This document shows, in pieces, positions 1 through 5,787 of a stretch of DNA of 8,923 nucleotides (positions are counted from its first letter, which is position 1; every line of letters starts with the position of its first letter). The translations under genes and the position numbers were made by a program. The notes under the pieces were generated by a model. It was not told the origin of the DNA, ran no database searches, and saw nothing but the letters and a program-made list of their open reading frames with translations. This DNA comes from G020354645 sp050053515 (lineage in GTDB: Bacteria; Desulfobacterota; Desulfobacteria; Desulfobacterales; G020354645): assembly GCA_050053515.1 (NCBI GenBank), contig JASFTQ010000189.1:1-8923 (forward strand), written 5' to 3'.

Positions 1-853
1 CGGTCTGGGATACTTCGATGCCGGAATTTTTAAGTTCGGTTTCGATCAGAGACTTGAATCCTTTCAGGGTTCGGTCCCGCAGCTTTTTACCGTTGATAAA
101 TACGGTCGGTGTGCTTCGTACGCCCACCCCGGCGGCTTCGGACCGATCCTGATTAATAATCGCCTGTACTTGAGGATCCCTTAAGTCTTTTTGGAACTGT
201 TCCATATCCAGGCCGAGAACCACGGCAATGTCCCGGATCTTCTGTTCGTTCAGCTGCTTGTGGTTCTTAAAAAGCAGGTCGTGGTATTCCCAAAACAGAC
301 CCTGCCGGTCAGCGGCGATAGCCGCGGCGGCCGCCTGGCGGGAATATGTGTGGCTTTTTAACGGATAATGTTTAAATACAACCTTGACATTCGCAGGGTA
401 TTGTTCGAGCACCTGATCGATTACCGGCACGAGAGTGGCGCAGGCCGGGCATTGAAAGTCGCTGAATACGGCAATTACCACCGCTGCATTCACCGCCCCC
501 TTGAAGGGGCCCAACGTGCTGATTTTCTGGATAAAGTCCAGGTTGAGAAGTTTAATTGTTTTATCAGTGCTGCTGCTGAGAAACAGCATGTCATCCCTCA
601 AGGTGGTGTCGATCCTGTCGACGGCTTTGCCCACCGGGATTTTACCTATCAGCCGGCCGTCTGGTGAGTAGATGACAACCTGCCCCTGGTCTGTAAGAAC
701 AAACAGCCACTTGGGTGAAACAGCCACATCCACAGGGATTTCTTCTATCTGATATGTTTTCACTACATCCCATTTAACTTCACTGTAGCTGTAGCCATAA
801 ATAACCAGTACAACGAGCGATATTAATATGAAGCCAAAAACGCTTTTTTTCAT
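1..853 (-). CDS. DsbA-family thioredoxin-fold protein with beta-propeller-like N-terminal region (C-terminus cut by window edge)
   Basis: The frame is open from the ATG at 853 to the window edge, giving 284 residues without a stop. Residues 5-20 form a hydrophobic segment after MKKS, a signal peptide or membrane anchor, so the protein should act outside the cytoplasm. Residues 25-110 contain two strand-rich repeats of NHL/YVTN type (VVIYSPDGRLIGKIPVG, then KTIKLLNLDFIQKI). From about residue 122 there is a DsbA/Thioredoxin_4 domain: FSDFQCPACA with the redox pair C135 and C138, FKHYPL at 161-166, a helical insert, and the cis-proline loop STPTVFING with P249. The likely role is thiol-disulfide exchange on exported proteins; whether it oxidises or isomerises cannot be told from sequence. 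The CPAC dipeptide differs from CPHC of E. coli DsbA. The start is supported by a canonical GGAGGG six bases upstream. Few residues should be missing at the C-terminus. Confidence 0.88.
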   Translation of the reverse strand, partial: MKKSVFGFILISLVVLVIYGYSYSEVKWDVVKTYQIEEIPVDVAVSPKWLFVLTDQGQVVIYSPDGRLIGKIPVGKAVDRIDTTLRDDMLFLSSSTDKTIKLLNLDFIQKISTLGPFKGAVNAAVVIAVFSDFQCPACATLVPVIDQVLEQYPANVKVVFKHYPLKSHTYSRQAAAAAIAADRQGLFWEYHDLLFKNHKQLNEQKIRDIAVVLGLDMEQFQKDLRDPQVQAIINQDRSEAAGVGVRSTPTVFINGKKLRDRTLKGFKSLIETELKNSGIEVSQT

Positions 854-859
854 TTGAAT

Positions 860-865
860 CCCTCC
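860..865 (-). promoter_or_regulatory. Shine-Dalgarno site of the DsbA-like gene
   Basis: GGAGGG lies six bases before the ATG at 853 on the minus strand. It is the strongest ribosome binding site in the window and fixes the start of this gene. Confidence 0.75.
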
Positions 866-887
866 GATCTAATTGCGCGGTTGGTAC

Positions 888-915
888 AGTATACTTTCTA
901 TCATAGGACAGGCAA
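888..915 (-). promoter_or_regulatory. Putative sigma70-type promoter for the DsbA-like gene
   Basis: On the minus strand TTGCCT (910-915) and TATACT (888-893) are separated by 16 bases. They match the -35 and -10 consensus at four and five of six positions. Transcription would start near 881, giving a leader of about 28 bases that includes the GGAGGG site. The site lies in the 85-base gap after pepA, so the DsbA-like gene may be expressed separately from the genes before it. This is a visual match only. Confidence 0.4.
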
Positions 916-938
916 CGATGATATTGACTTATATCAAA

Positions 939-2429
939 TCACTGTTTTTCTTTTGGCTGTGACATCCTATCCAACGTTTGGCAAAGAAGACGCACGCCAA
1001 ATCCGGTGGCGCCGGCACTGCAGTAAGGACTTTCCTTTTTACTATATGCCGGGCCTGCGATGTCAATATGCGCCCAGCGTGTGCTGCCGACAAACGCGGC
1101 TATAAACAGAGCTGCCGAGATGGCTCCACCTGCGCGGGTGCTGGGCATGTTGTTTATATCGGCCCAGTCGCTTTTGAGCAGTTCTTTGTAGTCATCGGGT
1201 AGAGGCATCCGCCAGCAGCGCTCGTGGGTTTTTGCGCCGGCTTCCGTGATTATTTCAGCCAGCACGTCATCCAAGGTAAATAGGCCTGCAATTTTTTCAC
1301 CCAGGGCGGTGACGCAGGCCCCCGTCAGTGTCGCAATGTCAATGAGCATTTGAGGTTTATATTTTTTAACCGCATAAGAAATTGCATCGATCAATATTAA
1401 TCTGCCCTCCGCATCGGTATTGCCGATTTCCACCGTTTTTCCGGCAAAGTTGGTGATAATATCCCCCGGCCGGGTTGCCGTACCGGATACCATGTTTTCA
1501 ACCAGAGGGATAATTCCGATAATCCTCAGTTCCGGCGATAGCCTGGCAACATTGATGAGGGTTGCGGCAACAGCTGCCGCACCGGCCATATCGGCTTTCA
1601 TTCGATGAAGGCTACTCGAAGGTTTGAGATTCAATCCTCCCGAGTCGAATGTCACACCCTTGCCGACCAGCACAACGGTTTTTTTGCTGCCCTTGGATGG
1701 GTGCTCGAGAACCACCAGACGCGGCGCATTCCGGCTACCGGCAGCTACCGCCAACATCGCACCGAAGCCCTTTTGCCTCAGTTCCTTGGGGCCCAGTGCC
1801 ATGGTCTTCAAGTGTTCTTTTTTTGCCAGTCCGATAATGGTCCTGGCAAATTGCGCAGGTTTTTTGTCATTGGCCGGTGTGTTGACCCAATTTCTGGCCA
1901 GCAGGGTACCCCTGCAAATCGTTTCTATCCGCCTTGCCAGTGGGCTCATTTTCTTGGTGGCATCGGACGTCATCCGGAATCTGATTTTTTTGAGCATATG
2001 GTGCTTCTTTTCTGCCTTGTAATCGGTAAAGCGATGATTTCCCAGAACGGCACCCTCCACAAGCCCCTCGAGGATTCCAGCCATCCCTATTTTAAATTTT
2101 TTATATGACGGAACGGCAAAGGTAACCTCGTTTATTTTTTTGGCGATACACTGATTCACCGCCCGCCCGGACGCTATGCGAAAAGATTCTCGGTCGACGT
2201 CGGCCGATTCTCCCAGACCGATCAGCATAACCCGGGTGGCTTCGAATTCGACCGGGTGATATAAAATTAATTCATCATCCCTGTCGCCTTTAAATTCGTT
2301 AAGATCTGCTGCTGTTGCGATGAGTGCGGCAATCCCCGCGCTGTCATGAATGTCCGTATCGCTGCACACCGTTACAACCAGCATCCCTGTTTTTATCTGT
2401 TCCACCTTTTTTGAGGTGAATGTGATCAT
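939..2429 (-). CDS. pepA: Leucyl aminopeptidase, M17 family (PepA)
   Basis: This 496-residue protein has the usual length of cytosolic M17 aminopeptidases, which remove N-terminal residues from peptides in a hexamer with two metal ions per active site. The N-terminal macro-like domain spans about residues 1-165 and the catalytic domain about 170-490. The signature NTDAEGRL is at 337-344. By alignment with the family, the metal ligands are K257, D262, D280, D339 and E341, and the catalytic residues are K269 and R343; all are present. The C-terminal half also has the typical IDIATLTGAC (363-372) and WADINNMPS (422-430). The start ATG has only a weak AGGA ten bases upstream. The gene follows the radical SAM gene by 69 bases, so co-transcription is possible. 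A general role in peptide turnover is likely; some PepA proteins also bind DNA, which cannot be judged here. Confidence 0.96.
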   Translation of the reverse strand: MITFTSKKVEQIKTGMLVVTVCSDTDIHDSAGIAALIATAADLNEFKGDRDDELILYHPVEFEATRVMLIGLGESADVDRESFRIASGRAVNQCIAKKINEVTFAVPSYKKFKIGMAGILEGLVEGAVLGNHRFTDYKAEKKHHMLKKIRFRMTSDATKKMSPLARRIETICRGTLLARNWVNTPANDKKPAQFARTIIGLAKKEHLKTMALGPKELRQKGFGAMLAVAAGSRNAPRLVVLEHPSKGSKKTVVLVGKGVTFDSGGLNLKPSSSLHRMKADMAGAAAVAATLINVARLSPELRIIGIIPLVENMVSGTATRPGDIITNFAGKTVEIGNTDAEGRLILIDAISYAVKKYKPQMLIDIATLTGACVTALGEKIAGLFTLDDVLAEIITEAGAKTHERCWRMPLPDDYKELLKSDWADINNMPSTRAGGAISAALFIAAFVGSTRWAHIDIAGPAYSKKESPYCSAGATGFGVRLLCQTLDRMSQPKEKQ

Positions 2430-2498
2430 TTGAATTTTGTCCTAAGTACCTGGCGCACATTTTTGTTCTTCATCTTGGACAAATCTGATTTCACCGAT

Positions 2499-3836
2499 TT
2501 ATGCTGCTGCCAGGGTTTTGAGATAAGAGATTGTCTCCCAGGTAAAGGCGTCACTTTGGCAGGGTAAAACCGCATTGTTGCTGTAAATGGGGTCCGATGC
2601 CAAGTCGTAACGCGAAGCAGCAATCGCTTTGTCCCACATTCTCGTGTGCGGAATGGGGGAGTAATACGCCAGAACCGGAGTTATCCGGTTCTTTTTGACC
2701 ATCGAGATCGACTCGGCGATGGCTTCAACCGCCTGTCCGGGCAGACCCACCAGCAGGTAAGCGCCGACTTGATCTCTCTTAAAACCGGCTTTTCGCAATT
2801 CTGTCGCTGCACGCTTGAATTCTTCCGAGGTCACTTTAACATCCATTTCGTCTCTGTTTTCAGAGGCTGCCGTCTCAAGTCCGAGGCGAATGGTTTTAAA
2901 CCCCGCTCTTCGCATGAGATCAGCGGTTTTTGGAGTGATGCCCCGAATATGAATGGCGTTTGGCGTGTGGAAACGAACCTTTAAGCCTGCCCGCAGGATT
3001 CCCTCAAAGAGTGGAATAGCGTGGGTTTCGGCATCAACCAGAAGCGCATCATCGTAAAATACAAAATCATGTATATCGTGCGCTTGATGCCAAAACGCAA
3101 TTTCCTTTACAACCATTGAAGGCCTGCGGCGCATTATTTTGGGATTCAGCAGATGCGAGGCACAGTAAGTACATGAAAAGGGACAGCCCCTTGACGTTAA
3201 TAGCGGAACATAATTGATTCTATGCTGCAGATCAAATGCCGGGTAGGGATAAGTATCCAGATCATGGAAGTCAACCCTTGGTTTAATTTCAAATCCGGTG
3301 AATTCTGCGACACGATCGAGGAAATTTTGTTCCGCCGTGCCTTTAAAGACCAGGTCCGCGCCGGAATGCCGGGTGGCGTGCGCATGACAAAGCGTTGCGT
3401 ATATTCCTCCCAGAATAATGGATGTTTCCGGAAAAAATTCTCTGATTATGCTTACGGTTTCACGGACGCCGGGATACCAGTAGGTCATGAGCGATGTGAC
3501 CAGAATAAGGTCGGGCCGCGACAGGGCTTGAAGATCTTCACGAAACCATTTCTCTGCAATACCGTAACGGCAATAGTGGCGGGGGAGATCCTCAAATCCT
3601 GCGGGTTTTGGGATTCGGGTTTTTCTGTAAGGGCCTCGACCGTAGCGGGCTGATGCATTTGTGCGGGCAGCCCTGGGGTGGAATCGATCCAGACAGTCTA
3701 TATAGGAGACCTTATACCCGTGATGTCGCAGGATTGATGCAAGATACAGGAGTGCGATCGGTTTGGCCCAAAAATCATAAGCCGCGAAATCATGTATCCA
3801 GGGATTTACCAGGAGAATATGGGGCTTGTCTTTCAT
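2499..3836 (-). CDS. Radical SAM protein with N-terminal B12-binding-type domain, substrate unknown
   Basis: This 445-residue protein has two recognisable parts. Residues 1-185 form a Rossmann-like B12-binding-type domain (start HILLVNPW, LLYLASILRHHGYKVSYID at 29-47, VTSLMTYWYPG at 113-123, ILGGIYATL at 141-149). I see no DxHxxG cobalamin-ligand motif, so if cobalamin binds it would do so without the usual lower histidine ligand, as in many class B radical SAM enzymes. The radical SAM core follows, with C218-x3-C222-x2-C225 (GCPFSCTYC) to hold the [4Fe-4S] cluster, and the late core motif YLLVGLPGQ. The family includes methyltransferases and ring-forming enzymes; nothing here identifies the substrate. 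It lacks the architecture of the heme enzymes AhbC and AhbD, despite the AhbB-like neighbour. The start has only a weak AGG about 11 bases upstream, but the N-terminal sequence fits the family start. Confidence 0.85.
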   Translation of the reverse strand: MKDKPHILLVNPWIHDFAAYDFWAKPIALLYLASILRHHGYKVSYIDCLDRFHPRAARTNASARYGRGPYRKTRIPKPAGFEDLPRHYCRYGIAEKWFREDLQALSRPDLILVTSLMTYWYPGVRETVSIIREFFPETSIILGGIYATLCHAHATRHSGADLVFKGTAEQNFLDRVAEFTGFEIKPRVDFHDLDTYPYPAFDLQHRINYVPLLTSRGCPFSCTYCASHLLNPKIMRRRPSMVVKEIAFWHQAHDIHDFVFYDDALLVDAETHAIPLFEGILRAGLKVRFHTPNAIHIRGITPKTADLMRRAGFKTIRLGLETAASENRDEMDVKVTSEEFKRAATELRKAGFKRDQVGAYLLVGLPGQAVEAIAESISMVKKNRITPVLAYYSPIPHTRMWDKAIAASRYDLASDPIYSNNAVLPCQSDAFTWETISYLKTLAAA

Positions 3837-3991
3837 TGACGAGGCCTATTTCTGCCTGAATCGAGCGATTCTTCAGCAAAGACGTAATTCATCGTTGACT
3901 GGATGACGAGCACCGATGGGGTATCAATTGTCCTTCCCGCAATCCCCGGATCACGCCCGGAGCAGGAGCGGGAATCCAGGAGATTTTTCAT
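3833..3991 (-). CDS. Possible 52-residue small ORF upstream of the radical SAM gene (doubtful)
   Basis: The frame runs from ATG at 3991 to a TGA at 3835-3833 that overlaps the radical SAM start as ATGA. It begins MKNLLDSRSCSGRD and ends SGRNRPRQ. The overlap looks like translational coupling, but I see no Shine-Dalgarno sequence before the ATG, no membrane segment and no known motif. The first third is encoded by an inverted repeat that resembles dispersed intergenic repeats, whose translations often read LDSR. A chance frame through repeat sequence is the more likely explanation. Confidence 0.2.
   Translation of the reverse strand: MKNLLDSRSCSGRDPGIAGRTIDTPSVLVIQSTMNYVFAEESLDSGRNRPRQ
3934..3974. 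repeat. Degenerate GC-rich inverted repeat in the ahbB to radical SAM gap
   Basis: TTCCCGC (3934-3940) and GCGGGAA (3968-3974) are perfect inverted copies around a 27-base loop that also holds two CCGG blocks able to pair. The flank continues as GGGAATCCAGG. This resembles the short palindromic intergenic repeats with arms ATTCCCGC/GCGGGAAT common in proteobacterial genomes, here with an expanded centre. In RNA it could form a hairpin between the two genes. There is no T-run after it on the minus strand, so it is not a classical terminator. Confidence 0.45.
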
Positions 3992-4023
3992 GCTACACTT
4001 ATAAAAATCACCCGATCCAAGTA

Positions 4024-4512
4024 CTATTTTATAGCCGGGAAATACTTCATTGAAGTTTTTTTCAGTTCCCGACGGCTAAACAAAAGTGCATATTTATCCA
4101 GGGAGGCTTTATGGGCCATTTTCCGGGCGGTGGCTTTGCATGCTTCTTCGTCACGGGCATGAATCATAGTATACAGATTGTAAGGCCACGCATCGCTGGA
4201 ATTTCGGCGATAACAATGAGACACCGCTCTGAACGCGGCCAGTTCTTTTCCGACTTGGTCGATACGCGCTTCATCCACCTGCCAGGCGACCATTGCATTG
4301 GCGTCAAAACCCGACTTCTGATGCCGGAGCGTCGCCCCGAAACGCCTGATCACGCCTTTTTTGCAAAGGGCTTTTAAGGCGTCAAGCAGCGTGGCCTCCG
4401 ATATGCCCAACCGGTTTGCAATCTCCAGAAAGGGTTGCTCGGTGACGGCAATATCTTCCTGGATCGACGTGATGATTTTTTTTTCGAGTTCGGTCAACAT
4501 GTGAAAATCCAT
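4024..4512 (-). CDS. ahbB: Siroheme decarboxylase subunit, AhbB-type (AsnC/Lrp fold)
   Basis: This 162-residue protein has an AsnC/Lrp-like winged helix (about residues 5-55, LTELEKKIITSIQ onward) and an RAM-like half. Several blocks mark it as a siroheme decarboxylase rather than a plain regulator: VIRRFGATLRHQ (54-65), AVSHCYRR with H99 (96-103), WPYNLYTMIHA with H118 (109-119) and LFSRRELKKTSMKYF (144-158). In the alternative heme pathway of sulfate reducers and archaea, AhbA and AhbB together decarboxylate siroheme to didecarboxysiroheme in the cytoplasm. The RRFGATLRH and KKTSMKYF blocks fit AhbB better than AhbA. No AhbA, AhbC or AhbD gene is in view. The gene follows mtnA by 19 bases, so it is probably co-transcribed with it. 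The start at 4512 has no clear ribosome binding site; an ATG at 4500 is an alternative. An AsnC regulator annotation would probably be misleading, though function is inferred from motifs. Confidence 0.82.
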   Translation of the reverse strand: MDFHMLTELEKKIITSIQEDIAVTEQPFLEIANRLGISEATLLDALKALCKKGVIRRFGATLRHQKSGFDANAMVAWQVDEARIDQVGKELAAFRAVSHCYRRNSSDAWPYNLYTMIHARDEEACKATARKMAHKASLDKYALLFSRRELKKTSMKYFPAIK

Positions 4513-4531
4513 GGGTGTGACTTAATGCTTG

Positions 4532-5629
4532 TCAACCCTTTTCCGGATAGAGGTTTTTTATGTCCTTTTCGGACGCCCGGCAGATGCCCCTTTCCGTTAT
4601 AAAGCCGGTCACAAGTCTGGCCGGCGTGACATCAAAGGCGAAGTTGGCGGCAGGGCTTGTCGGCGGCGGGACCAAAACCCTTCTTACAGTCCCGCTGTCC
4701 CAACCCTGTACATATCTTATTTCATCGGCATTGCGCTTTTCAATGGGAATGTCTTTTAACCCGTTTCGCATAGACCAGTCGAAAGTGCTGGACGGCAGGG
4801 CAACATAGAACGGTACATGGTTGTCACTGGCGGCCAAGGCTTTGAGATAGGTTCCAATCTTGTTGGCAACATCACCCGTGTAAGTCGTACGGTCGGTTCC
4901 CACGAGCACCAAATCAACCATTGCATGCTGCATCAGGTGACCGCCGGCGTTGTCGGTAATAACCGTGTGCTTGATGCCGTGTTTTCCGAGTTCCCAGGCC
5001 GTCAGCCGGGCCCCCTGATTAACCGGTCGCGTTTCATCAACCCATACATGGATATCAATACCTCTCTCGAATGCGGTATAAATCGGTGCGGTCGCCGTAC
5101 CATACTCTACGCAGGCCAGCCAGCCGGCGTTACAATGTGTCAGGACATTCACCGTATCACCATTCTTTCGACGGCTAATTTCATCAATCAACGTCAGGCC
5201 GTGTTCGCCGATCTTTTTGCACTTTTCTGCTTCTTCTTCAGCTATTTTACCTGCTTCTTTGCGGGCGATATCGATTCTTTCCGCGGGATCAGTTGACTCT
5301 GCTACCGCGGAAAATACCCTGTCGGCGGCCCAGCTTAGATTAACGGCAGTCGGCCTTGCCGCTTTTATGTTCCGGCAGGACGCCTGTAGAAAATCGTCAT
5401 CATCACCGGAGACTTTCAGCACCGCCAGATACACACCGTAGGCAGCAGTAACCCCGATCAGGGGTGCCCCCCTGACATACATCTCGCGTATCGCTGCTAT
5501 GGCATCATCGATTGTTTTAAGCTCTACCACGACGAACTTGTGAGGGAGATAACGCTGGTCTATGATTTTTACGGTTTTCAAATCGCTATCCAGCCAAATG
5601 GGCCGGGTTTGTTTTCCGTCAACAAGCAT
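4532..5629 (-). CDS. mtnA: S-methyl-5-thioribose-1-phosphate isomerase (MtnA)
   Basis: This 365-residue protein has the family length and all its main motifs: YVRGAPLIGVTAAYG (51-65), LTHCNAGWLA with the catalytic cysteine C166, VWVDETRPVNQGARLTAWEL (196-215), VGTDRTTYTGDVANKIGTY (243-261) with catalytic D246, and an F-Y-V-A-L-P-S-S-T-F block near 274-283. It converts the aldose phosphate to methylthioribulose-1-phosphate in the cytosolic methylthioadenosine salvage pathway; some family members also accept 5-deoxyribose-1-phosphate. The usual ADRxxxNGD block reads TDRTTYTGD here, a mild variation. The start is preceded by AAAAGG eight bases upstream, and an in-frame TAA at 5644-5642 excludes a longer protein. 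It lies 158 bases after ade, with mtaD beyond it, which supports a salvage role rather than the related eIF2B-like or ribose-bisphosphate isomerase functions. Confidence 0.94.
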   Translation of the reverse strand: MLVDGKQTRPIWLDSDLKTVKIIDQRYLPHKFVVVELKTIDDAIAAIREMYVRGAPLIGVTAAYGVYLAVLKVSGDDDDFLQASCRNIKAARPTAVNLSWAADRVFSAVAESTDPAERIDIARKEAGKIAEEEAEKCKKIGEHGLTLIDEISRRKNGDTVNVLTHCNAGWLACVEYGTATAPIYTAFERGIDIHVWVDETRPVNQGARLTAWELGKHGIKHTVITDNAGGHLMQHAMVDLVLVGTDRTTYTGDVANKIGTYLKALAASDNHVPFYVALPSSTFDWSMRNGLKDIPIEKRNADEIRYVQGWDSGTVRRVLVPPPTSPAANFAFDVTPARLVTGFITERGICRASEKDIKNLYPEKG

Positions 5630-5631
5630 TT

Positions 5632-5772
5632 TTATAGCCTTTTACGCGAGGTTTTCGCCGATGACAAATAACATATAACGCATTGGCGATCCTGCAACAG
5701 GGAGGGTGTTTTTTTAGCGCTAAAAACTAATAATATCAGCTTTCTCCGTGCTCTGCGGTGAATCACAGTCAT
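5632..5772 (-). CDS. Possible 46-residue small ORF between ade and mtnA (doubtful)
   Basis: The frame runs from ATG at 5772 to TAA at 5634-5632, two bases before the mtnA start, and fills almost the whole gap. GGAG (5785-5782) lies nine bases before the ATG, an acceptable ribosome binding site. The product begins MTVIHRRARRKLILLVFSAK and is strongly basic with two cysteines (residues 31 and 34). I recognise no family. Its first codons lie on a stretch resembling a dispersed intergenic repeat (5741-5766), which weakens the case for a real gene. If translated, it could couple translation from ade to mtnA. Confidence 0.25.
   Translation of the reverse strand: MTVIHRRARRKLILLVFSAKKTPSLLQDRQCVICYLSSAKTSRKRL
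5711..5726. promoter_or_regulatory. Perfect 16-base palindrome upstream of mtnA, possible operator
   Basis: TTTTTAGCGCTAAAAA is a perfect palindrome about 80-100 bases before the mtnA start. Its symmetry suits a dimeric DNA-binding protein, though no clear promoter is next to it. As RNA it could only form a weak A-U stem, so a terminator is less likely. I cannot name a regulator that uses it. Confidence 0.3.
5741..5766. repeat. Fragment resembling a dispersed CTCTGCGGTGAA-type intergenic repeat
   Basis: The plus strand reads CTCCGTGCTCTGCGGTGAAT within this stretch. Very similar strings (CTCTGCG...CTCTGCGGTGAA) recur in intergenic DNA of many environmental bacteria, often as inverted pairs. 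Only one arm is visible here, so this would be a decayed copy. The identification rests on memory of the pattern, not a search. Confidence 0.3.
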
Positions 5773-5787
5773 CAGATTTATCTCCGA

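Noticed and set aside
919..936. Short inverted repeat TGATAT/ATATCA just after the pepA stop
   Set aside because: Only six A/T-rich pairs and no following T-run, so it is too weak for a terminator.
1605..2108. 167-codon and 132-codon plus-strand frames
   Set aside because: Both are antisense to pepA, whose conserved residues confirm the minus strand as coding.
2426..2623. 65-codon minus-strand frame ending at the pepA start in an ATGA overlap
   Set aside because: About two thirds of it lies inside the radical SAM gene in another frame, and the product is a low-information basic peptide with no good ribosome binding site.
4024..4512. Annotation as an AsnC/Lrp transcription regulator
   Set aside because: The RRFGATLRH, SHCYRR, WPYNLYTMIHA and KKTSMKYF blocks fit siroheme decarboxylase AhbB much better than amino-acid-sensing regulators.
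4817..5296. 159-codon plus-strand frame
   Set aside because: It is antisense to mtnA and covers the region encoding the catalytic cysteine; no recognisable protein.
5655..5700. TTGCAG and TATGTT as a possible mtnA promoter on the minus strand
   Set aside because: Spacing of 16 is acceptable, but only three and four positions match consensus; not distinguishable from chance.
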